Of a stretch of 64,000 bases of DNA, positions 28,652 through 35,615 are shown one piece after another. Every line of letters begins with the position of its first letter. The first letter of the stretch is position 1. The notes under the pieces are model-generated. The model saw only the letters and a list, made by a program, of their open reading frames with translations, did no database searches and had not been told where the DNA came from. The position numbers and the translations under genes are program-made. The DNA is from Sphingomonas sp. SUN039 (GTDB lineage Bacteria > Pseudomonadota > Alphaproteobacteria > Sphingomonadales > Sphingomonadaceae): positions 3,392,001 through 3,456,000 of the forward strand of contig NZ_CP096972.1 in assembly GCF_024758725.1 (NCBI RefSeq). Direction: 5' to 3'.

Positions 28652-29652
28652 CGCCGCTGCCGCGCCAGAAAGGCATCGAGCGATGGACCCTGCGACACGG
28701 GCGCCGCCGGCGCAGAGGCCGTCGGCGTGCGATCCGCAACGATCTCGACGCGACCGATATGCACTTCGATGGGTGCTGGCGCATCGACCTGGCGGGCGAG
28801 CGCGGGAAGCGGCGGAATTGGCTGGACTGGTGGTGCCCGCAGGGTCTCGGGCAAGCGCGGTTGCCCGGCGACCGGACGCGTCGATGGGGTCACCGGCTTT
28901 GGTTCGGCAGGCGCGGTTTCCGCCGTAAGCAAAGTTGCCTTGGCAAGTTGTGCGAAGCAGCTCTGCCCCGCTGCCACTGCGGGCAGCGGCGTCGTCGCGG
29001 CTGGAGACGCCCGGTGCGCTGTCTCGGTCTGCAGCGGCACAGGTTCGACCGGGGTAAAACCGGTGCGGCGGCGCGGTGGCGTGGATATCGGGCTGCCCGC
29101 CGTGTCGGGCGACCGATCAATGCCGGACCCGGCGCGGTCGGGGATCGCTTGTGTCGGCGACGAACTGCGAATGTCGATCGTCGCTGCCATATGAGACGCC
29201 GTTTCCCGGCGCTGTAGCGCCCCGGCAGTGGCGCGGCTCGCTGCCGGAATGGCATGCGCCGGAAGCGCAACTGCAGGTGCCGTTGCAGTCAGCGCTATCG
29301 GGGAGGGGGCAACTGCTGCGGCTGATGGCAAAGCGGGCGCCGGCTGGACGATGTCCGCAATCGGTGCGCCGAGTCGCAGCGGCACCGGAGCAGGCGGTGG
29401 TGCGGTCGTTGCGACGTTCGTCCCCCGCATAGGTTCGGGCGGGACCTCGACAGCGGTCTCGGGCGCGCGCCGGGTCGCCGGACCCGGATCGCCTCGGGGA
29501 GCCAATCCTTCCTCGAAAACACTCGCCTCAAGCGGTTCGGGCGTGCTGTCGGCGAGGCCGGGGACAGGCTCGAAAATCGAGCGCTTGCGCGGCAACAACA
29601 TCGGCGCGGTACCGGCGGCGCGACCGGCGATATGGTCGAGGAACGCGCTCAC
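28648..29652 (-). CDS. Proline-rich, mostly disordered eCIS-associated protein
   Basis: GTG at 29652 overlaps the preceding stop (GTGA), giving 334 residues. Only the two ends look structured. The start, FLDHIAGRAAGTAPMLLPRK followed by RSIFEP, is a short linear motif that recurs in eCIS loci. The end, APIEVHIGRVEIVADRTPTA and LDAFLARQRR, matches the "I-x-V-x-I-G-R-I/V-E-V" tail of the same family. The middle is low-complexity Pro/Ala/Thr. It sits between the zinc-ribbon protein and Pvc16. Function unknown; the ends may bind assembly partners. Confidence 0.62.
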   Translation of the reverse strand: MSAFLDHIAGRAAGTAPMLLPRKRSIFEPVPGLADSTPEPLEASVFEEGLAPRGDPGPATRRAPETAVEVPPEPMRGTNVATTAPPPAPVPLRLGAPIADIVQPAPALPSAAAVAPSPIALTATAPAVALPAHAIPAASRATAGALQRRETASHMAATIDIRSSSPTQAIPDRAGSGIDRSPDTAGSPISTPPRRRTGFTPVEPVPLQTETAHRASPAATTPLPAVAAGQSCFAQLAKATLLTAETAPAEPKPVTPSTRPVAGQPRLPETLRAPPVQPIPPLPALARQVDAPAPIEVHIGRVEIVADRTPTASAPAAPVSQGPSLDAFLARQRR

Positions 29653-30314
29653 TGCACCATGCCCAGATAGTGCGCGCGGCGCTGGCTCGACATCGCCAGA
29701 ATATCGCGTTCGGACCAGTGAAAGGCGCGTGCTAGCTCGGCGACCTCGCGCAGGATGCGCGGCACCTGCGCGGCGATCTCGCCCCACAGGAACGTTGCCG
29801 GATCGAACAGTAGCAGCTGGTCGGTGCCGCACGACGGGCAGTTGACCTCGCATTGGATATCCGCGTCGGGATCGGCGGCTTCCAGCGCAGCGGACAGGGC
29901 CGCAAGGTCGTCGTCGCTCTCCCCGGCGATCCGCGCGAGCAGCAGGTGCCTGATCCGGTCGGGATCGTATTCGCCCTCGACCTCGACCGCGATCAGATCG
30001 GTCAGCTGCAAAGCGGGCGCGGCAGGGTCGCTAGTTCCCGAAAACCTGTCGAGCAGTTCGTCGCATTCCAGGTCGAACTCGATCGCGGTGCCGCAGGCCG
30101 GGCAGGGCTGGCTGGTACTAAGCGGGCCGGCAAAAGTCGCCGCACGCAATTCGAGCAACAACCGTCCCGCCTCGCCCAGCCGCAGCGCGTGGATCGCGGT
30201 TGCGGCGAGGTCGGGACGTGCGACACCGATGACCAGCGCGGCGCGGCTGGCCATGCCAAGCGACCGTCCGCGCTCCGACAGATCGAGCAGTTGCGCGGGG
30301 CTGAGCGCGTGCAT
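29649..30314 (-). CDS. Zinc-ribbon eCIS assembly protein (baseplate hub chaperone-like)
   Basis: The protein has 221 residues. It has two CxxC pairs, CPACG and CPSCG, about 80 residues apart, that would form a split zinc ribbon. The C-terminus VAELARAFHWSERDILAMSS followed by QRRAHYLGMV is the pattern of T4 gp26-like baseplate hub assembly chaperones and of tail assembly proteins. The gene lies 8 bp after the tube gene, the usual place for a tail assembly chaperone. The chaperone role is inferred from this C-terminal pattern and position. Confidence 0.62.
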   Translation of the reverse strand: MHALSPAQLLDLSERGRSLGMASRAALVIGVARPDLAATAIHALRLGEAGRLLLELRAATFAGPLSTSQPCPACGTAIEFDLECDELLDRFSGTSDPAAPALQLTDLIAVEVEGEYDPDRIRHLLLARIAGESDDDLAALSAALEAADPDADIQCEVNCPSCGTDQLLLFDPATFLWGEIAAQVPRILREVAELARAFHWSERDILAMSSQRRAHYLGMVQ

Positions 30315-30322
30315 GGCCTAGC

Positions 30323-30859
30323 TCATTGGGCCGGCTCGACAAACGACGGTTCGTCGGGTTCGCCGACATCATAGTCGCGTTCCCACCCTTCGTTCTCGAG
30401 CTTGAGCGTCTGGATCGCGATCGAATTGGCGGACGCGTCGAGGTCGGGGAAAGCGACGAACTCTGAAGGCCAGCAACGGTAGAGATTATAGGCAATCGCC
30501 AGTTGTCCGGCCTCGTTATAGATTTCGAGAACCAGATCCTTGCGGAAATCCTTGAGCGACACTTCGGCCCCCAGCCCCGCGCCATAATTCCACACCTTGT
30601 TCGCCCATTGCTCGAACTGGATGTCGTGGGTGACGCCGCGTTCGAGCGTGATCGCCTCGTACTCGGTGTGCCCCGGCGTCTTGTGCGAGCTTGAAGGGTC
30701 GCCCCCTTCGCGCCACTTGATCACGTCGGTGCTGCGCTTCATCGCGCCGACCTTGCTCAGGCCCGCGACATAGGCCCCGTCGGGCATCTTCAGGCGGAAT
30801 TTGAAGGTCTTATAGGGATCGCCGTTCCGGTGGTCGGCATTTTTGGTGAACTTCGGCAT
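30323..30859 (-). CDS. Tail tube protein (gp19 family, Afp1/Afp5-like)
   Basis: The protein has 178 residues. It carries the whole family signature: PYKTFKFRLKMPDGAYVAGL, SKVGAMKRSTDVIKWREGGD, YEAITLERGVTHDIQFEQWA, FRKDLVLEIYNEAGQLAIAY and LENEGWERDYDVGEP. It forms the inner tube through which cargo passes. Only one tube gene is present, whereas Afp and PVC loci carry two. It follows the sheath gene by 19 bp. Confidence 0.95.
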   Translation of the reverse strand: MPKFTKNADHRNGDPYKTFKFRLKMPDGAYVAGLSKVGAMKRSTDVIKWREGGDPSSSHKTPGHTEYEAITLERGVTHDIQFEQWANKVWNYGAGLGAEVSLKDFRKDLVLEIYNEAGQLAIAYNLYRCWPSEFVAFPDLDASANSIAIQTLKLENEGWERDYDVGEPDEPSFVEPAQ

Positions 30860-30878
30860 GGGTTCAGTCCCCCTTCGA

Positions 30879-32462
30879 TCAGGCCGCGTTGCGGATTTGC
30901 TGGATCGAGATGATCACGAATTCGGCGGGCTGGAGCGGCGCGAAGCCGACCACGATATTGACGATCCCGCGATTCCGGTCGTCCTGCGTCGTGGTGGTGC
31001 CATCGCACTGGACGAAATAGGCTTCGCGCGGACTCTTGCCCTGAAACGCTCCCTGCCGGAACAGGCGATGCATGAAACTGCCGACCGACAGGCGGATCTG
31101 GGCCCAGAGCGGTTCGTCATTGCCCTCGAACACGACCCATTGCGTCCCCCTGAACAGGCTCTCCTCAATATAGAGCGCCAGACGGCGCACCGGCACATAG
31201 CGATAGTCGTCCGACAACTGGTCGGACCCCTTCATCGTCCGCGCGCCCCAGACGACGCGTCCGATATTGGGGAAACTCCGCAAGCAGTTGACGGCGATCG
31301 GATTAAGCAGGCCGTTTTCGTCGTCGGTCAGCTTCACCGTCAGGCCGTCGGCCCCCGAGATCGTCGAGGCCATCCCGGCCGGTGCTTTCCACACCCCCCG
31401 GTTGACGTCGGTGCGGGCAATGATCCCGGCGACTGCGCCGCAGGGCACGAAAGTGTCGATCTGTCCCGCGCGCAGCGGATCGCGCTTGCGCAGGCGCGGG
31501 AAGTACAGTGCGGCATTGTCGGCATTGGTCAGCGACAGCACCATCTTGTTGGGATCGAGCTGTTCCGCCTTGACCTTGGCGGCGGCCTCGGCGGGATTGG
31601 CATCCCAGCTGGCGGGCGGATCGACGATCAGCAACGCGCGCCGCTTCTTGCAGAATGCAGCCGCTGCTTCCCAGACGCTCTTGTCGAGCGTGCCGCCGCG
31701 CACGTCGGGCGGAATGCAGAGCAGGTTGAAGATGTCCGCCTTGAGCAGGGCGAACAGGCCCGTCTTATCGGCCTCGGCGCCGATATAGTCGCCCGGGGTA
31801 AGCGCGTCGCCATCGTCGCCGCCGGTGCCGGTGCCGGTTGAGTTGTTCGCCGGACGGTTGCCGAGGCGCACCGAGCCGTCGAGGTTGAACGCGCAGCGGA
31901 CCAGGTTGGAAGCATCGGCGAGCACCCGGTCGAAGCGCCGCGAGCCGCCGGTTTCTTCGGTGGTCAGGTTGCGGAACACCTCGACTGTCCGGTTGCCGGT
32001 GTCCTCCACCCTCAGGTCGAACAGCTGGTCGGGCAGCAGGCCGTAACGGTCGGCTGCTGCCTGGGTACCGGTCGGGTCGGCGATCGACGGATGGGTGACG
32101 CTGCAATTCAGCGCGTTCCCCCAACTGCCCGGGTTCGCCGCGCGCAGGCGCAGCGCACCGATATCGATCGTGGCAATCCCGTCGCCCCCGGCCTTTGCCT
32201 TGAACAACCGCACGATCTCCGACTGGCCGCCGCCATTGTCGTAGAAATCGGCAACGGCATAGGACAGCGGACCATCGGTCCACAGGCCGCCGAAGCGTCG
32301 CGAGAATTCGCCGAAACTGAAACAGGTGGTCGGTTCGTTGACCGGTCCGCGCAGCGCCCGCCCGATCAGTGCGGCGATCGACGTCGGCACACCGGCCAGG
32401 GTGCGGACGCCCGAATCGATTTCCTGCAAATATACCCCGGGATAGGTCGGTGAAATCGCCAT
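30879..32462 (-). CDS. Contractile sheath protein (Afp2/3/4-like)
   Basis: The protein has 527 residues. It starts with SPTYPGVYLQEIDSGVRTLA and GVPTSIAALIGRALRGPVNE, the canonical N-terminal arm of eCIS and phage sheaths. The C-terminal domain has RVVWGARTMKGSDQLSDDYR, YVPVRRLALYIEESLFRGTQ and WVVFEGNDEPLWAQIRLSVG, which is the most conserved sheath region and the site that binds the tube. Afp and PVC have three sheath paralogs; this locus has a single sheath gene. Length is normal. Confidence 0.95.
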   Translation of the reverse strand: MAISPTYPGVYLQEIDSGVRTLAGVPTSIAALIGRALRGPVNEPTTCFSFGEFSRRFGGLWTDGPLSYAVADFYDNGGGQSEIVRLFKAKAGGDGIATIDIGALRLRAANPGSWGNALNCSVTHPSIADPTGTQAAADRYGLLPDQLFDLRVEDTGNRTVEVFRNLTTEETGGSRRFDRVLADASNLVRCAFNLDGSVRLGNRPANNSTGTGTGGDDGDALTPGDYIGAEADKTGLFALLKADIFNLLCIPPDVRGGTLDKSVWEAAAAFCKKRRALLIVDPPASWDANPAEAAAKVKAEQLDPNKMVLSLTNADNAALYFPRLRKRDPLRAGQIDTFVPCGAVAGIIARTDVNRGVWKAPAGMASTISGADGLTVKLTDDENGLLNPIAVNCLRSFPNIGRVVWGARTMKGSDQLSDDYRYVPVRRLALYIEESLFRGTQWVVFEGNDEPLWAQIRLSVGSFMHRLFRQGAFQGKSPREAYFVQCDGTTTTQDDRNRGIVNIVVGFAPLQPAEFVIISIQQIRNAA

Positions 32463-32547
32463 GGACTTTCCCCTTGTGTGGCGGGTTAAGTGGTGGGCTT
32501 CGGTAAAAGCCGGACGTGGATCGAGCGTCGACCGGAACGCGAAGGCG

Positions 32548-32925
32548 TCAGGCGCCCAGCGTCAGACCGGCCAGGATGGTGAGGGTTGCGGGATTGGTCG
32601 CGTGCTTGTTCTGCACCTTGATCGTGCTCAGATCGGTGGCGAACAGCGGTACCGCAGCGCCATAGAGTACGAGCGGTCCGGTCAGCGCAATGGCCGCGCC
32701 CGAGCCTTTGACCTCGACCTTGCCGCCGCTGTCCGAACTGGAAATCGACAGGAAGCGCACCTTGGCGACATCGTCGATCTGGAGTGCAAGGTCTTTGGTA
32801 TTGGCCATCGCCGCATCGAGCGTAACGCTCGCGGAAACCAAGGCATCTACTTCGGTGCTGCCCGATGTATTGAGCGCGCCGCTTGGGCTGCCGGCGCTGA
32901 AGGACCACGTCAGAGTCTGGGGCAT
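32548..32925 (-). CDS. Unknown beta-rich small protein opening the eCIS operon
   Basis: A protein of 125 residues that I do not recognise. It lacks a signal peptide, membrane segment and cysteines, and is made of Ser/Thr/Ala-rich alternating strands (LTWSFSAGSPSGALNTSGST, GKVEVKGSGAAIALTGPLVL). ATG 32925 is preceded by ggag at a suitable distance. It ends 85 bp before the sheath start, so it probably shares the operon transcript. Its position first in the operon and single-domain beta character would suit a structural accessory of the particle; that is inference. Confidence 0.55.
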   Translation of the reverse strand: MPQTLTWSFSAGSPSGALNTSGSTEVDALVSASVTLDAAMANTKDLALQIDDVAKVRFLSISSSDSGGKVEVKGSGAAIALTGPLVLYGAAVPLFATDLSTIKVQNKHATNPATLTILAGLTLGA

Positions 32926-33249
32926 TTTGCTACTCCAATCTGCGATCCCGATTGAGAGCTGCTCTTTTCTTTTGAGACTAACGCAGTCTTTCGAAAGCTG
33001 TCAATCGCAGAATCGTTATTATAGTGCCGGATGCGCCCATCTGTGCGCCATTGTCGTTCGACACGCCGATTCTTGCCGGAAATGCGCGCGCCAAGAAAAA
33101 GCGGTTAAGGCGCAGTCAACCAGACAGTAGACACGGCGCGCAAGCTACCGGTTTGTCTGTGATATTTTCGCTGACGGCAATGCCGGGCCGTCCGGTATCG
33201 GCAGAGAGGTGCGCGATTTGTCGAAAGCGGTCCGCCCGGGACATCCGCC
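32926..33249. other. Intergenic region upstream of the eCIS operon
   Basis: A stretch of 324 bp between the first eCIS gene and tRNA-Glu with no gene I can support. It holds the candidate eCIS promoter at its eCIS-proximal end. An open frame of 88 codons on the plus strand across this region runs into the tRNA antisense and has no plausible product. No direct repeat, integrase or transposase trace is visible. Confidence 0.6.
32975..33004 (-). promoter_or_regulatory. Candidate sigma-70 promoter of the eCIS operon
   Basis: On the minus strand a perfect -35 hexamer TTGACA (33004-32999) is followed after 18 bp by TAGTCT (32980-32975), which keeps the three most important -10 positions. The predicted start of transcription would be about 45 bp upstream of the first eCIS gene. 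The region is locally AT-rich. A second TATAAT-like hexamer further upstream has no good -35 partner. Confidence 0.45.
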
Positions 33250-33324
33250 TGGTGACCCCAACGGGAATCGAACCCGTGTTTCAGCCGTGAAAGGGCCGCG
33301 TCCTAACCGCTAGACGATGGGGCC
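33250..33324 (-). tRNA. tRNA-Glu (anticodon TTC)
   Basis: On the minus strand a 75-nt cloverleaf can be folded: acceptor stem GGCCCCA / TGGGGTC, D-arm with TAGCGGTTAGGAC, anticodon stem CGGCC / GGCTG with loop CTTTCAC, and T-arm ACGGGTTCGATTCCCGT. CCA is encoded at the 3' end. The anticodon TTC reads GAA/GAG. The gene stands directly upstream of the eCIS operon, a typical place for acquired DNA. Confidence 0.97.
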
Positions 33325-33377
33325 GTCGGAGCGAGGCGCGCGCATAGCATAAGCGTTCGTATCGTCAACCTCGCCCG

Positions 33378-33761
33378 TCATGCTTCACGGCGATGGCATA
33401 CCGCCTGCAGCTTGTTGCCGTCGGGATCGCGGACATAGGCCCCGTAATAATGGGGATGGTAATGCGGACGCAGCCCCGGCGCGCCATCGTCGGCACCGCC
33501 GTGCGCAACAGCGGCCGCATGGAAGCGGTCGACCGTCGCGCGGTCGGGCACGAGATAGGCGATATGGGTGCCATTGCCCACGCTTGCCGGTTCGCCGTCG
33601 AACGCGGGGCCGACAAATGTTTTGGGTCCGGCCGCTTCGCCAAAAGCGATGCCCCCTTCGCGTTCGAACAGCGCCGGATGGCCGAGCACCTCCATCACCG
33701 CGATCCAGAAGGGGCGCGCCTGTGCCCAGTCGTTGGTGCCGAGCGTTATGTGGCTGAACAT
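33378..33761 (-). CDS. VOC (glyoxalase/dioxygenase superfamily) protein
   Basis: A protein of 127 residues starting at ATG 33761; the longer open frame runs into recJ. It begins FSHITLGTNDWAQARPFWIA, the usual first beta-alpha unit of a VOC domain, and has HYHPHYYGAYVRDPDGNKLQ as the last metal-binding strand. The substrate cannot be told. It lies 14 bp downstream of recJ on the same strand. Confidence 0.86.
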   Translation of the reverse strand: MFSHITLGTNDWAQARPFWIAVMEVLGHPALFEREGGIAFGEAAGPKTFVGPAFDGEPASVGNGTHIAYLVPDRATVDRFHAAAVAHGGADDGAPGLRPHYHPHYYGAYVRDPDGNKLQAVCHRREA

Positions 33762-33775
33762 TGTTCCTGCCTCCC

Positions 33776-35518
33776 TCAATCGCACCATGCCGCATCGTCG
33801 ATGTGGAGTTCGGCGGCTGGGCGAGACCCCCAGTCGTCGATTTTCGCGCGCCCCGCTACCCATAGCCGCCGGTCGCGCGGGGCAGCGAGCAACGCCTGGC
33901 CCAGCGGCGTATCGGCGCTGCGGAAGGCGACCGTCTTCAGGCTGCGGCCGTCGTCGCCCTGCATGATCGCGCGGACATGGCCGCCGCTGCCGACAACATC
34001 GGCCTTGATGACGCGCATCGGTCCGGCTGCCACCCGCGGCGCGGGCCAGCCCATGCCATAGGGACCCGCCCCCTCCAGCGCCTCGACCAGCGACGGTGTC
34101 ACGCCGCCGCACGATACGACGACATCGAGCAGTAGGGCCCGGTCGCCCGACGCGCGGGCAATATCGGCGGACAACCGCTCGTCGATGAAATCGGCGAAGG
34201 CTTCGACCTGTCCCTCCGCGACCGTCAGTCCCGCCGCCATCGCGTGGCCGCCGCCCGCGACCAATAGCCCCATGTCTTTGGCGGCCAGCACTGCCGCGCC
34301 CAGATCGACGCCCGAAATCGAGCGGCCCGAACCCTTGCCGACGCCAGCTTCGTCGAGCGCGATCACGATGGCGGGCTTGCCGAGCTTCTCCTTCAGCCGC
34401 CCCGCAACGATGCCGATGACACCCGGATGCCAGCCCTGCCCGGCGACGACCGCGACAGCGCGGTTGCCCTTGTTGACCGCCAATGCTTCGGCCTCGGCCT
34501 GCACCCCGGCTTCGATCGCGCGGCGTTCCTCGTTCAACTGGTTCAACTGTTCGGCGATGTCCGCCGCTTCCTGGGCGTCATCGGTCGTGAGCAGGCGCAC
34601 GCCAAGGTCGGATTTGCCGACCCGCCCGCCCGCATTGATCCGCGGCCCCAGCGCAAAGCCGAGGTCCGAGCATTGCGGTGCGCGCTTGAGCCGAGACGCT
34701 GCCAGCAAAGCCTCCAGCCCGATATTGCGGCCCTGCGCCATGACCTTCAGCCCCTGCGCTACGAACGCCCGGTTGAGGCCACGCAGCGCCGCCACATCGG
34801 CGACGGTGCCGAGCGCGACAAGATCGAGCAGTTCGATCAGTTTCGGCTCGGCGCGGGCGGCAAAAAAATCCCGCCCGCGAAGCTCGCGCAGCAGCGCCGC
34901 CCCCAGCAGGAACGCCACCCCGACCGCCGCCAGATGCCCGTGGGCGGCCCCTTCGCCTTCGTCGAGCCGGTTCGGATTGACCAGCGCCAGTGCCAGCGGC
35001 AGCGTTGCCGCGCACTGGTGGTGATCGACGACAATCACGTCGACTCCGGCGTCCCGCGCCATGGCAAGTGCCTCGAACGCCTGCGCGCCGCAATCGACCG
35101 TCACGATCAGCGATGCGCCGCCCTCGGCAATCTTCACCAGCGCCTCGCCCGACGGCCCATAACCCTCCATGAGCCGGTCGGGGATATACGCCTGCGGATC
35201 GAGTCCGAGGCCGCGCAACAGACGGATCAGCAGCGCCGCCGAGGTTGCGCCATCGACGTCATAATCGCCGAACACCGTGACTGCCTCGCCCCGACTGACC
35301 GCATCCGCCAGCCGTGACGCTGCCACGTCCATGTCGCGGAACATCGACGGATCGGGCATGAAACCGCGCAAGGTCGGCGCGCGGTGCGCGTCGATCTCGT
35401 CGGGCGGACAACCCCGCGCCAGCAACAGCCCGGCGACCAGATCGTCGCCCGGACCCACGCCGCTGCGCCAGCGCCACGACTGGCCGGAGATCGACTGGTT
35501 GACGTCCAGGGGGTTCAT
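33776..35518 (-). CDS. recJ: Single-stranded-DNA-specific exonuclease RecJ
   Basis: I chose ATG 35518 (580 residues), which leads straight into LDVNQSISGQSWRWR; an in-frame upstream start would add 12 residues. The DHH domain shows VFGDYDVDGATSAALLIRLL (metal-binding DxD) and VIVVDHHQCA (the DHH motif). The DHHA1 domain has VVAGQGWHPGVIGIVAGRLK and GKGSGRSISGVDLGA, and LLVAGGGHAMAAGLTVAEGQ completes the set. RecJ is the 5'-3' exonuclease of recombinational repair and mismatch repair. All key motifs are present and length is normal. Confidence 0.95.
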   Translation of the reverse strand: MNPLDVNQSISGQSWRWRSGVGPGDDLVAGLLLARGCPPDEIDAHRAPTLRGFMPDPSMFRDMDVAASRLADAVSRGEAVTVFGDYDVDGATSAALLIRLLRGLGLDPQAYIPDRLMEGYGPSGEALVKIAEGGASLIVTVDCGAQAFEALAMARDAGVDVIVVDHHQCAATLPLALALVNPNRLDEGEGAAHGHLAAVGVAFLLGAALLRELRGRDFFAARAEPKLIELLDLVALGTVADVAALRGLNRAFVAQGLKVMAQGRNIGLEALLAASRLKRAPQCSDLGFALGPRINAGGRVGKSDLGVRLLTTDDAQEAADIAEQLNQLNEERRAIEAGVQAEAEALAVNKGNRAVAVVAGQGWHPGVIGIVAGRLKEKLGKPAIVIALDEAGVGKGSGRSISGVDLGAAVLAAKDMGLLVAGGGHAMAAGLTVAEGQVEAFADFIDERLSADIARASGDRALLLDVVVSCGGVTPSLVEALEGAGPYGMGWPAPRVAAGPMRVIKADVVGSGGHVRAIMQGDDGRSLKTVAFRSADTPLGQALLAAPRDRRLWVAGRAKIDDWGSRPAAELHIDDAAWCD

Positions 35519-35615
35519 GGTCGCCGCTATGCGGAGGGGGGAGGGTGTAAACAAGGGTCAACATCGTGCTTTTTCCAACGCCTTGTTAACCTTGTTTCGG
35601 TAGATTGGCCGGACC

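Noticed and set aside
33024-33290. Plus-strand open frame of 88 codons ending over the tRNA-Glu gene
   Set aside because: Its last residues (LVTPTGIEPVFQP) are the antisense reading of the tRNA, a well-known annotation artefact; nothing else supports it.
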